A DNA stretch of 64,000 nt, taken from positions 1,521,072-1,585,071 of the forward strand of contig JAEPOO010000001.1 of the NCBI GenBank assembly GCA_017642855.1, read 5' to 3'. A model generated the notes under the pieces. That model had not been told where the DNA came from. It worked only from the letters and a program-made list of their open reading frames with translations, and did no database searches. Position numbers and translations under genes: made by a program. The DNA is from Pseudomonadales bacterium. GTDB taxonomy: Bacteria; Pseudomonadota; Gammaproteobacteria; Pseudomonadales; Azotimanducaceae. Shown piece by piece: positions 54,466 to 62,861 of this stretch; position 1 is the stretch's first letter, and each line of letters begins with the position of its first letter.

Positions 54466-55488
54466 ATGAACGCAAGACAGCACAACGATCGACTATTGGG
54501 CGAATCCCCGGCTTTCTTGGAGGTGCTCGACAGGGTCTCCCAGATTGCCCCCCTCGACAAGCCCGTGCTTATTGTCGGTGAGCGAGGTACCGGAAAAGAA
54601 CTGATCGCCGCGCGCCTGCACTATCTGTCAGCTCGCTGGGACCAGGAGTACGTCAAGATGAACTGCGCAGCCATCAGCGAAACACTGCTGGAGACAGAGT
54701 TATTCGGTCATGAGGCCGGCGCTTTTACGGGCGCCTCAAAAATGCATCGTGGAAGATTCGAGCGCGCAAATAGAGGTTCACTGTTCTTGGATGAACTGGC
54801 CACGACCTCAGCACTGGTACAGGAAAAACTGTTACGCATCATCGAATACGGCGAGTTCGAACGAGTCGGTGGCAGTAAAACCCTGACTACTGATGTCAGA
54901 TTGATAGCGGCAACAAACGAAGATCTTCCAAAGCTCGCAGACCAGGGCAAGTTTCGTGAAGACCTGCTGGATCGACTGGCATTTGATGTCATTACCCTGC
55001 CGCCATTAAGGGCAAGACCTGAAGATATCTTCCTGCTTGCAGAACATTTCGCCATGAATATGGCCAGTGATCTAGGATTGGATTTCTTTCCGGGATTCTC
55101 AGAACAGGCACTTGATAAGCTGAGCGAATATGCATGGCCAGGCAATATCCGGGAGTTGAAGAACGTTGTCGAACGAAGCGTTTATCGTTCTGCTGACGAG
55201 GGCGAGCCCGTCGATGTCATTACCCTCGACCCTTTTGAATCTGTGTTTCGACCCAGCGTCAGCAAAACAAGACAAGCAGACCGCGCAACAGAATCTAAGC
55301 CAGCAGTAGAGGAAGCGGAATTTCCTATCGATTTCAAACAGACGGTTCAGGAATTTGAGATCGAACTTATCCAACAAGCGCTCGCCGCTTCACAGTTCAA
55401 TCAGAAGAAAACCGCAGAAGCACTGGGGGTCACGTACCACCAACTGCGTGGGTACATGAAGAAGTACGAACTGTTCGAGAACGATTAA
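54466..55488 (+). CDS. pspF: PspF, sigma-54-dependent activator of the psp operon
   Basis: A 340-residue enhancer-binding protein without a receiver domain, as in PspF. The AAA+ domain has Walker A GERGTGKE (38-45), the sigma-54-contacting GAFTGA loop (85-90), Walker B GSLFLDEL (104-111) and an arginine finger region (FREDLLDRLAF). A Fis-type HTH lies at about 312-336. It is divergent from pspA across 191 bp containing its likely binding sites. Its stop codon overlaps the next ATG (TAATG). Confidence 0.96.
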   Translation: MNARQHNDRLLGESPAFLEVLDRVSQIAPLDKPVLIVGERGTGKELIAARLHYLSARWDQEYVKMNCAAISETLLETELFGHEAGAFTGASKMHRGRFERANRGSLFLDELATTSALVQEKLLRIIEYGEFERVGGSKTLTTDVRLIAATNEDLPKLADQGKFREDLLDRLAFDVITLPPLRARPEDIFLLAEHFAMNMASDLGLDFFPGFSEQALDKLSEYAWPGNIRELKNVVERSVYRSADEGEPVDVITLDPFESVFRPSVSKTRQADRATESKPAVEEAEFPIDFKQTVQEFEIELIQQALAASQFNQKKTAEALGVTYHQLRGYMKKYELFEND

Positions 55489-56702
55489 TGCAATCACAAA
55501 GACACCGCCGATCGTTGTGGAGCCTAATACTCCTTTCTCTGGTCGTCGCGATGCCGTTAGAGGCTGATGAACTTTATGACGCCATTGGTCAACGCCTTGG
55601 CCTTATGCAGGAGGTTGCCGCCTATAAATGGATCAATCAACAACCGATTGAAGCACCTGACAGAGAAGCGCTGGTCATCAAAAAAGCAAAACTATCGGGA
55701 CTCAATCACGCCATCACGACAGACAGTAGTGAGCGGTTTTTCAGCGCGCAGATCGAAGCGGCAAAAGAGATTCAGCAATGCTGGTTTGATCGTTGGCAGA
55801 AATCTTCCGGGCCTGCTGAATCAAGGGATCTGATCAATGATGTTCGACCCCGGCTGTTAGAACTGGGGCAAACCATTAACGAGCTGCTCGCTCACCAGGT
55901 CCAAGATAAAACATCCTTCATGTCGCAGACACAGGTAGACTGTCTGTCTTCTGAAGGTCAGCAAAAGGTCTTCGAAGCGATCAAGCAGATTCAGGTGTAT
56001 CCCAGTCGGCTCACACAAATTCGCGACAGTGGCATCATCAGAATCGGTACCACTGGAGACTATGCACCTTTTTCCTTTTCCTCAAATGGGGCGGATTTCA
56101 AGGGCATCGATATCGAACTTGCTCTATTGCTCTCAGAGCATCTGGATACGGAAGTTCTTTTTGTTGAAACCAGCTGGCCAACACTTATAACCGACCTGAA
56201 ATTAGGTCTTTTTGATATCGGCATGAGTGGCATATCGCGCATCCCATCTCGAGAAGAAGTTGCCTATTTCAGTCACGCCTATCATATCGGAGGGAAGACC
56301 CCGATCGCTCGCTGCGACAATCAGTTACCACTGGACAGTCTTCAATCGATTGATCAACCCGGCACCAGAGTCATCGTCAATCCCGGCGGAACTAACGAGC
56401 GCTTCCTCGACGCCCACGTTCAACAGGCAACCAAGATTCTGCATCCGGATAATCGAACCATCTTCGACGAGATCGTGGTTGGCAATGCAGACGTCATGTT
56501 CACCGATCTCATAGAGGCACAGCTACAAAGTCAACGCGCAGAGCTCTGCATGACGATGCATGGCGAAACGCTGACCTATCAGGAAAAGGCTTACATGATG
56601 CCGAAGGACCCCGGCCTTCTGGCAGAGGTCAATCGTTGGCTAAAGCAAATTGAGAATTCCGGTCAGCTGGCGAAGACTTTCGCCAGCCATCTGTCACACT
56701 GA
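55488..56702 (+). CDS. pheC: Periplasmic chorismate mutase-cyclohexadienyl dehydratase fusion (AroQ-gamma/PheC)
   Basis: A 404-residue exported protein. The signal peptide covers about 1-26. Residues about 27-165 match the secreted gamma subclass of AroQ chorismate mutases (IGQRLGLMQEVAAYKW, then SERFFSAQIEAAKEIQQCWFDRW). Residues about 180-400 match cyclohexadienyl dehydratase PheC, which has a solute-binding fold (IGTTGDYAPFSF, DIGMSGISRI, GGKTPIARC, NPGGTNERF, EKAYMMPKD). Together they would turn chorismate into prephenate and then phenylpyruvate, or arogenate into phenylalanine, in the periplasm. The ATG shares its A with the pspF stop, so translation is coupled to a stress regulator, which is odd. 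Confidence 0.93.
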   Translation: MQSQRHRRSLWSLILLSLVVAMPLEADELYDAIGQRLGLMQEVAAYKWINQQPIEAPDREALVIKKAKLSGLNHAITTDSSERFFSAQIEAAKEIQQCWFDRWQKSSGPAESRDLINDVRPRLLELGQTINELLAHQVQDKTSFMSQTQVDCLSSEGQQKVFEAIKQIQVYPSRLTQIRDSGIIRIGTTGDYAPFSFSSNGADFKGIDIELALLLSEHLDTEVLFVETSWPTLITDLKLGLFDIGMSGISRIPSREEVAYFSHAYHIGGKTPIARCDNQLPLDSLQSIDQPGTRVIVNPGGTNERFLDAHVQQATKILHPDNRTIFDEIVVGNADVMFTDLIEAQLQSQRAELCMTMHGETLTYQEKAYMMPKDPGLLAEVNRWLKQIENSGQLAKTFASHLSH

Positions 56703-56703
56703 G

Positions 56704-57705
56704 TTAAATCGAAAGAACGATTTTTCCGAAGTGCTTGTGATCCGCCTGATGCTGGAAAGCCTGACTGATTTCGGCCAGGGCGAAGGTATCACTGATCACC
56801 GGCTTGATGCCGTTGGCTTCAATCGCTCGAATCATCTCTTCCTGCTCATCTTTTGAGCCAACCGTAATGCCATCAATCCGTAAATTCTGGGAAAAGATCT
56901 GAGCCGTTGGCACTTCTCCCGCAAAGCCTGCAAGCACGCCAATAAGAGAAATATGACCACCAATGCGGCAAGCAGTAATTGACTGAGCGAGGGTCCCGGC
57001 GCCACCAATTTCAACCACCTCGTCGACGCCTCGGCCGCCGGTGATTTCACGCGCCTTCACACCCCAGTCTGGCGTTTCTTTGTAATTAATCAGTTCATCA
57101 GCACCCAACTCTTTCAGACGCGCCAGTTTTTCATCTGAAGAAGAGGTCGCGATCACTTTACAACCTGCAGCCTTCGCGAACTGCAAGGCAAAGATAGATA
57201 CCCCACCCGTTCCCTGGGTCAGCACCCAGTCTCCGGCTTTAACGCCGGCCTTTGAAAACATGCCCCGCCAGGCAGTCAACGCTGCGCAAGGCAGAGTTGC
57301 GGCTTCTTCCAGGGAATAACCCTCAGGTGCGCGAGTAAAAGCGGTTGCTGGCATGGCAACCAGTTCAGAGGCGAAACCATCAGCGTGGTCACCAGGCACG
57401 CCCATCAGACTCGCAAGATCTGGTTCACCGCGGTCCCAGTTCGGGAAAAACAGCGAGACGACCATGTCGCCCTTTGAGAATCCGGTGACACCGTCTCCAA
57501 CAGAAACCACTTCACCGGCGCCATCTGACATAGGTACGCGACCGTCTGCAACTGGAATCAGACCAGCTACGACAGCAAAGTCGTGGAAGTTAAGGGAGCT
57601 GGCGCGAACGCGAACCAACAGTTCACCCGGACCCGCGACAGGATCTGCCCTATTCTCAATTTCGATCTTATCCAAGCCACCTGGCTTAACGGCTGCTACT
57701 TTCAT
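56704..57705 (-). CDS. Zinc-free MDR-family quinone oxidoreductase/alcohol dehydrogenase
   Basis: A 333-residue medium-chain dehydrogenase. The N-terminal GroES-like domain (LLVRVRASSLNFHDF) is followed by the nucleotide-binding stretch LTQGTGGVSIFALQFAKAAGCKVIATSSS and GGRGVDEVVEIGG. The catalytic zinc ligands are not evident (NFHDF in place of NxCGxD), which fits quinone oxidoreductase-like NADPH reductases. AGGAG precedes the ATG. The substrate is unknown. Confidence 0.92.
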   Translation of the reverse strand: MKVAAVKPGGLDKIEIENRADPVAGPGELLVRVRASSLNFHDFAVVAGLIPVADGRVPMSDGAGEVVSVGDGVTGFSKGDMVVSLFFPNWDRGEPDLASLMGVPGDHADGFASELVAMPATAFTRAPEGYSLEEAATLPCAALTAWRGMFSKAGVKAGDWVLTQGTGGVSIFALQFAKAAGCKVIATSSSDEKLARLKELGADELINYKETPDWGVKAREITGGRGVDEVVEIGGAGTLAQSITACRIGGHISLIGVLAGFAGEVPTAQIFSQNLRIDGITVGSKDEQEEMIRAIEANGIKPVISDTFALAEISQAFQHQADHKHFGKIVLSI

Positions 57706-57726
57706 ACTAACTCCTGAGAAAAGTGA

Positions 57727-58671
57727 TTATTGATTGGGATCCCGGTCGACGAGTTTCGCTTCCCACTGCATGTAAGGGACAGGATCACCTTTCAGGAATG
57801 CACTGATCATCGCGTTCACTTCGTCTGGTGCATCCTGTTGCACCCAATGAGAGATTCTTGGCAGATATCGAATCGTCAAATCACGCACCCATTTTTCGGT
57901 GCCATAGGTGGTTTCTTTGGTGAGCGCCATATCGTCTTCACCCCAGCACATCAGTGTGGGGGTCTCGATCATGGGGATGCCAAGATCTTTCTGTCGCTTA
58001 CCACCCGCGCGGAATGCGTCCCGATAATAGTTAATCATCGCCGTAAGTCCGCCATGGCGCTGCGCATTCTCGCTGTATATTTCAAGAACATCATCCGGGT
58101 AGTTCCCAGGCGTAGAAGCTGTCTGTCGAAACATCTCGCCCATCCCCTGAACCCGACGATTGAACAACCATTCGGGCAGGCCTGGAATCTGGAAAAAGAA
58201 GATATACCAGCTTTTCTTGAGCTGCTCGAATGAAAATCCCTGACGCATCGCACCCGGATGCGGCACGTTACAGATGACTAATTTCTCAAGAGGACGTATC
58301 TGCCTCATCGCAAAGTACCAGGCGATCACCGCACCCCAATCGTGTGCAATCAGCACCGTTTCATCACAGTCCGCAGCATCGATCAGGGCACCCACATCAG
58401 CCATCAGGTTCTCAAGCGAGTAGTCTTCACGTTCTGGTGGTATTGAGGAGTTTCCATATCCCCTCATATTGGGTGCCCAGACTTTATAGCCCATGTCGGC
58501 GAGCACGGGCATTTGAAATCGCCATGAGATTGCGTGTTCAGGAAATCCGTGCAGGCAAATCGCCAGCTGACGACTCGACTGATCGCCACACATATCGACT
58601 TCGAACCGCAGTCCGTTCGCGTTGACGAATTCTGTGGATATGTCAGTCAGAACATCCGATGTCGATTTCAT
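57727..58671 (-). CDS. Alpha/beta hydrolase, epoxide hydrolase-like
   Basis: A 314-residue protein. The oxyanion motif is HGFPEHAISW, the nucleophile Asp lies in LIAHDWGAVIAWY (the Sm-x-Nu-x-Sm elbow with Asp, as in epoxide hydrolases and haloalkane dehalogenases), and the catalytic His lies in ISHWVQQDAP. A cap domain sits at about 140-230. GAAGAG precedes the ATG. It lies 21 bp upstream of the quinone oxidoreductase gene on the same strand, so the two are probably cotranscribed. Confidence 0.93.
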   Translation of the reverse strand: MKSTSDVLTDISTEFVNANGLRFEVDMCGDQSSRQLAICLHGFPEHAISWRFQMPVLADMGYKVWAPNMRGYGNSSIPPEREDYSLENLMADVGALIDAADCDETVLIAHDWGAVIAWYFAMRQIRPLEKLVICNVPHPGAMRQGFSFEQLKKSWYIFFFQIPGLPEWLFNRRVQGMGEMFRQTASTPGNYPDDVLEIYSENAQRHGGLTAMINYYRDAFRAGGKRQKDLGIPMIETPTLMCWGEDDMALTKETTYGTEKWVRDLTIRYLPRISHWVQQDAPDEVNAMISAFLKGDPVPYMQWEAKLVDRDPNQ

Positions 58672-58757
58672 GGCGCACTCTTCTATGAAAAATGAAGAAG
58701 GCAGCTTAGCGGAACTCAGGGACGAACGCAGCCAGACTCTTCTCAGGAATGCTGGTC

Positions 58758-58763
58758 TATAAT
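58758..58763 (+). promoter_or_regulatory. -10 hexamer of the LLM gene (leaderless geometry)
   Basis: A perfect TATAAT ends 6 nt before the ATG at 58770. No SD is present and the -35 region is weak. Confidence 0.55.
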
Positions 58764-58769
58764 GGCTGC

Positions 58770-59930
58770 ATGCATAACCTCAAATTCGGCATATTCCTCG
58801 CCCCTTTTCATAGCCTTCGTGAAAACCCTACACAGGCACTGGCTCGGGACCTTGAATTGGTCCAATGTCTTGATCAACTCGGCTACGACTATGCCTGGGT
58901 CGGAGAACATCATAGCGGGGGTGTGGAAATCATCGCTTCCCCGGAAGTGTTCATCGCGCAAGCTGCTGCTAAAACCAAACATATCAAGCTGGGTACCGGC
59001 GTTTCGTCGCTGACTTTCCACCACCCATTCATCCTGGCCGACAGAATGATGCAACTGGATCATATGACCAGAGGTCGCGTGGCCTTCGGCATGGGGCCAG
59101 GCGCCCTGCCCTCGGATGCCCAGATGCTGGGCATTGACACGCTCAAACAGAGAGACATGATGCTCGAGGCGATCGAGGTCCTGGTACCGCTCCTGAGAGG
59201 GAAATCAGTAACGCGAAAGACTGACTGGTTCGAACTGAACGACGCCAGCTTGCAGCTTGGCAGTTACAGTAAACCTCATATTGAAATGGCTGTTGCCTCA
59301 CAAGTCTCGCCTTCCGGCGCCCGCGCTGCAGGCACACACGGTCTCGGGCTACTATCCGTCGGCGCAACAACATCAGGCGGATTTAACGCGCTGGCCGCGA
59401 ACTGGGAGATTTACGAGCGCAAAGCGAATGAAAACGATCAGGTCATCGACCGGAAAAACTGGTCTCTCGTTGGTCCGATGCACATTGCTGAAACTCGTGA
59501 ACAGGCCATGGAAAACGTTCAGCACGGTTTGGGTGAATGGGTGACCTATTTCAAGGATGTCGCAGCACTGCCAATCGCACCCAACGAAGGTGATCCCGCT
59601 GAAGCACTCGTCGAGAGCGGGCTTGCCGTCATCGGCACACCGGATGATGCGATCGCGCAGATCAAACGATTAGAGGAACAATCCGGTGGATTCGGCAGCT
59701 TCCTGCACATGGCAAACAACTGGGCTGACTGGGCCCAGACCAAGAGAAGTTACGAGCTTTTTGCCCGCTATGTGGCACCAGAATTCCAGGGCCGAAGCGA
59801 ACCGAGACAAGCCAGCTACCACTGGGCCGCCAGTCAACATGAGTCCTATATGAAAAAGGTTGAACAGGCCCTCGGCAACGAAATCGCCAAAGACGAAAAA
59901 GAGAAGGCTCAGAAAGCAACCAAGAACTAA
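58770..59930 (+). CDS. LLM-class flavin-dependent oxidoreductase
   Basis: A 386-residue luciferase-like TIM-barrel monooxygenase. It has FGIFLAPFHS, YDYAWVGEHHSGGVEIIASPEVF (flavin-site HH), LGTGVSSLTFHHPFILADRMMQLDHMTRGR, GMGPGALPSDAQMLG and a C-terminal extension ending in a Lys/Glu-rich tail. It needs reduced flavin from a reductase; the substrate is unknown. I start at the ATG at 58770, because the upstream in-frame ATG at 58749 would contain the -10 sequence and has no spaced SD. Confidence 0.92.
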   Translation: MHNLKFGIFLAPFHSLRENPTQALARDLELVQCLDQLGYDYAWVGEHHSGGVEIIASPEVFIAQAAAKTKHIKLGTGVSSLTFHHPFILADRMMQLDHMTRGRVAFGMGPGALPSDAQMLGIDTLKQRDMMLEAIEVLVPLLRGKSVTRKTDWFELNDASLQLGSYSKPHIEMAVASQVSPSGARAAGTHGLGLLSVGATTSGGFNALAANWEIYERKANENDQVIDRKNWSLVGPMHIAETREQAMENVQHGLGEWVTYFKDVAALPIAPNEGDPAEALVESGLAVIGTPDDAIAQIKRLEEQSGGFGSFLHMANNWADWAQTKRSYELFARYVAPEFQGRSEPRQASYHWAASQHESYMKKVEQALGNEIAKDEKEKAQKATKN

Positions 59931-60046
59931 CCGGCGCGACGAATCACCCCGGTTTCTATGTCGGAAACAATTCACTTGATCTTAATGCGGTATGCCCGGC
60001 AAACCTGATAAGTTCCCCCTCCATCTCTCGCCAGACCTCCGACTCA

Positions 60047-60841
60047 ATGCTCAAAGAAGACCTACCCCGACAGTTCATCGACATTGAAGGTGCCATCAAT
60101 CTTCGTGACTTTGGGGGTTACCAGACTCAAGACGGTCGACAGGTTAAGAACGGCTTGCTCTTTAGGTGTGGCCTGATGTCAGAAATCGCTGAACATGCTT
60201 TTGATGATTTCGCAGCTTTGGACATCGGTGTGATCTGTGACCTCCGCAGCGATGAGGAAGTCCAGGCGAATCCAACACCTGAAGTTACGCCCTTCGACGT
60301 GCGTGTACACATTCCTATCTGGCCCGGCAGCTCGAACCAGTTCCAGAACACCATTACTGAAGTTCAGAAGCGTCCCACTGCTGAAGACTTTGCAAAGTTC
60401 ATGAATGATGTCACGCGGGAAATCGCACGCGATCATGTTCACGCTTATAAAGAACTGATGGCACATCTTCGGGACACGGACCGCGGATTTTTATTGCATT
60501 GCTCTGCGGGCAAAGACAGAACGGGATTCGGCGCTGCCATCATTCTGACGATGTTGGGAGTCGATCATGACACAGTATTGCACGACTATCTCGTCAGCAA
60601 CGAAGCCACCGAACTCGCCACCCGAGCCAGAGATCGCATGATGGCGCATATGAAAGAACAGGGACTGCCCGAAAAGGTCGACGACAATGTGTTGCACATC
60701 ATGTCCGGTGTTAAAGCGGACTACCTCCTGTCAGCGTTCGAGGAAATCGACAACCACTATGGTGGTATCCAGGGCTACCTGGAAGAGATTGGTATTACCA
60801 CAGCAGAGAAAAAAGAACTGGAAGCAAAGCTTCTTACCTAG
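60047..60841 (+). CDS. Tyrosine-protein phosphatase (dual-specificity-like, Y_phosphatase3 type)
   Basis: A 264-residue protein-tyrosine phosphatase. It opens with the family signature INLRDFGGYQT and carries CDLRSDEEV and the P-loop HCSAGKDRTG (about 151-160), with the catalytic Cys and Arg intact. The Lys in the loop (AGKDR) marks the bacterial PtpB/lipid-phosphatase-like group, which may act on phosphoinositides or phosphoproteins. No signal peptide. No clear SD or -10 was found near the ATG. Its stop lies in the first unit of an 18-bp tandem repeat. Confidence 0.93.
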   Translation: MLKEDLPRQFIDIEGAINLRDFGGYQTQDGRQVKNGLLFRCGLMSEIAEHAFDDFAALDIGVICDLRSDEEVQANPTPEVTPFDVRVHIPIWPGSSNQFQNTITEVQKRPTAEDFAKFMNDVTREIARDHVHAYKELMAHLRDTDRGFLLHCSAGKDRTGFGAAIILTMLGVDHDTVLHDYLVSNEATELATRARDRMMAHMKEQGLPEKVDDNVLHIMSGVKADYLLSAFEEIDNHYGGIQGYLEEIGITTAEKKELEAKLLT

Positions 60842-60885
60842 CTGAAGGTGCTTTTCTAACTGAAGGTGCTTTTCTAGCTGAAGGC
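60838..60885. repeat. 18-bp tandem repeat between convergent stop codons
   Basis: Two full copies and a partial third of CTAGCTGAAGGTGCTTTT (60838-60855; 60856-60873 with one change, G to A; partial from 60874). The CTAG in unit 1 holds the stop of the phosphatase gene, and that in unit 3 holds the stop of the minus-strand chorismate lyase-like gene. Confidence 0.85.
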
Positions 60886-61410
60886 TCCAATCTGAAACTT
60901 TTCAGTGATTAAAATTGCCGGTCGGCTTGCAAGAATGACCGCGTAGGTGCGAGTCACCGTATCCTGTGTTTCCCTTCTGACATCAAGCACCTCTCGATAG
61001 CTGCCCCTGGCAGAGTTTCTAAGCACCTCACCCATGCCCACATTCTCATCAATGAGCTCGTGGAACAGTTTGGCTTCCAGCATGGCCGGATTAAGCAGAC
61101 TGATGGCACTGGCATAACTGGATCCACTGTCGCCACCGACGAGTTCTACCTGGCGGATAAATGCTGAGTCGCCCTCGGTGAGGCGCAGATGTGACACATC
61201 TGCGGGCATGGTAAATTCACGCTGCGCCAGAGTTCTAATGGCGATTTCTTCTGCAAAATAAGCCCCCAGAAGACGAGTCACCGTCCCGTCCGCCAGAAGC
61301 AGCGCACGCAGGAAGGGCGGCAGGTCCAGATTAGGTTCCAGAAGCGCCGCGGCGTCGATTTCAGGTGCTACCTCAATCGACTGCAGCATGTGTACATGGG
61401 GCTCTATCAT
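60874..61410 (-). CDS. Chorismate lyase-like protein (DUF98 family)
   Basis: A 178-residue protein with LPPFLRALLLADGTVTRLL, LRLTEGDSAFIRQVEL, REVLDVRRE and RTYAVILASRPAILITEKF, the pattern of the DUF98/chorismate pyruvate-lyase superfamily that includes UbiC-type enzymes making 4-hydroxybenzoate. In vivo activity is not certain; some members act on other substrates. I start at the ATG at 61410; a TTG at 61428 is possible. The C-terminus ends in the tandem repeat. Confidence 0.78.
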   Translation of the reverse strand: MIEPHVHMLQSIEVAPEIDAAALLEPNLDLPPFLRALLLADGTVTRLLGAYFAEEIAIRTLAQREFTMPADVSHLRLTEGDSAFIRQVELVGGDSGSSYASAISLLNPAMLEAKLFHELIDENVGMGEVLRNSARGSYREVLDVRRETQDTVTRTYAVILASRPAILITEKFQIGAFS

Positions 61411-61471
61411 TGGCGCGCATTGGACCAAGATTTTCGTGGAAAATCAAAGAGTTTCGACGTAGCCTGCGTTC

Positions 61472-62842
61472 ATGGGAGAAGACAAAAAAGCACCCCTGAA
61501 GCAGTCGACGTTGATGCTTTTCGCCCTGCCGGAATACGCCGTTTACCTGGCCTCGATCCCCGTGTTGCTTTACCTGCCGCTGGTCTACTCAAAAGACTTC
61601 GGGCTTTCCCTGACCGAAGTGGGATTGATTCTGATGCTTGCCCGCGTCACCGATGTCATCACCGATCCACTGATCGGTACATTGAGTGATCGAACCCCCG
61701 GTCCGTTCGGCAGACGCAAACCCTGGATTGCCGGTGGCGCTCTGCTGATGATGGTATCGGCGTTCCAGCTTTTTAACCCGACGGTGCTCAACGAACTGCC
61801 GATCGATAAATGGTTCCTTCTCAGCTGGTCGATCACTCTGTGGTTGGGCTGGACGATGGTGAACATTCCCTACTACGCCTGGGGCGCAGAACTCTCCGAC
61901 GACTATTTTGAAAGAACGCGTATCACCGGCTGGCGACAGGCATTTGGCTTCCTTGGCAATGTCAGCGTCCTGACCATTCCGGTCTTGGCCGGCAAATTCT
62001 TCGGCTACGGCAACCTGCCAAAAGAAGGTCTGACCATCATTGGCACCATGGCACTGATCATGTTGCCGATTCTGATTGCTATCACGCTAGCTTCCGTGCC
62101 CGAACGGGAGGCTTACCCAAGACCCAAAGCTCATATCTTCAAACATGCGAAAGCCATGTTCAGCAACGGTGCTTTTATGCTGCTGTTTACTGGATTCATG
62201 ATGATGTCACTGGGTACCGGGTGGGGTTCTGCCTGCTTCATGCTGTTTGCCACCTATGTGGTGGAAGCCGAGGGCCAGACGCAGCAGATACTGCTTGGTT
62301 ACTATGGCGCAAACATTCTAGCACTGCCTTTGTGGGTCATGCTTTCGGAGCGCATCGGCAAAAAGCCTACCTGGATGATAGGTGGTGCACTGTTCGTTTT
62401 GATCACGCCGTCTTTCCTGCTGCTTGGTCCGGGCGACCTCTGGGGGCTGTTCGCGTGCCTGGCCATCTATGGTATTGCCGGTGGCAACTTTGGAGCCCTG
62501 TCCATGTCGATGAAAGCAGATGTCATCGAGATTGCATCGAGGCGTTCCACAGAAAACATTTCCGGTGCGTATATTGCGGTCTGGTCGTTGGGCCAAAAGA
62601 TGGTGACCGCCCTTGCACTCGGCTTATGTTTACCGTTCCTGGAGTATCTTGGGTTCGACCCCAACGGCAATAACGGTCCGACAGAAATCCAGGCGCTAGC
62701 CTACGTTTATGTGTTTCCACCCTGGTTGTTCTACGCGACTTCTGTGCTGATCATCTGGCGCTATCCTATTTCTTCGGAAAGACTCACCCGCATTCGGAAG
62801 GCCTTTCAACGCAGAGATGAGCGACGTGCAACCACAGCTTAA
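61472..62842 (+). CDS. MFS transporter, GPH (glycoside-pentoside-hexuronide) type
   Basis: A 456-residue protein with about 12 membrane helices. The GPH/MelB signature lies between helices 2 and 3 (ARVTDVITDPLIGTLSDRTPGPFGRRKPWI), with the cation-site aspartates. These carriers import sugars, glycosides or other small organics with Na+ or H+. The ATG at 61472 has no SD; a weak TAGCCT lies 6 nt upstream. The ThuA-like gene follows 19 bp later, so cotranscription and a shared sugar-related role are plausible. Confidence 0.93.
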   Translation: MGEDKKAPLKQSTLMLFALPEYAVYLASIPVLLYLPLVYSKDFGLSLTEVGLILMLARVTDVITDPLIGTLSDRTPGPFGRRKPWIAGGALLMMVSAFQLFNPTVLNELPIDKWFLLSWSITLWLGWTMVNIPYYAWGAELSDDYFERTRITGWRQAFGFLGNVSVLTIPVLAGKFFGYGNLPKEGLTIIGTMALIMLPILIAITLASVPEREAYPRPKAHIFKHAKAMFSNGAFMLLFTGFMMMSLGTGWGSACFMLFATYVVEAEGQTQQILLGYYGANILALPLWVMLSERIGKKPTWMIGGALFVLITPSFLLLGPGDLWGLFACLAIYGIAGGNFGALSMSMKADVIEIASRRSTENISGAYIAVWSLGQKMVTALALGLCLPFLEYLGFDPNGNNGPTEIQALAYVYVFPPWLFYATSVLIIWRYPISSERLTRIRKAFQRRDERRATTA

Positions 62843-62861
62843 CTTCACTTAGGAGATCAAT

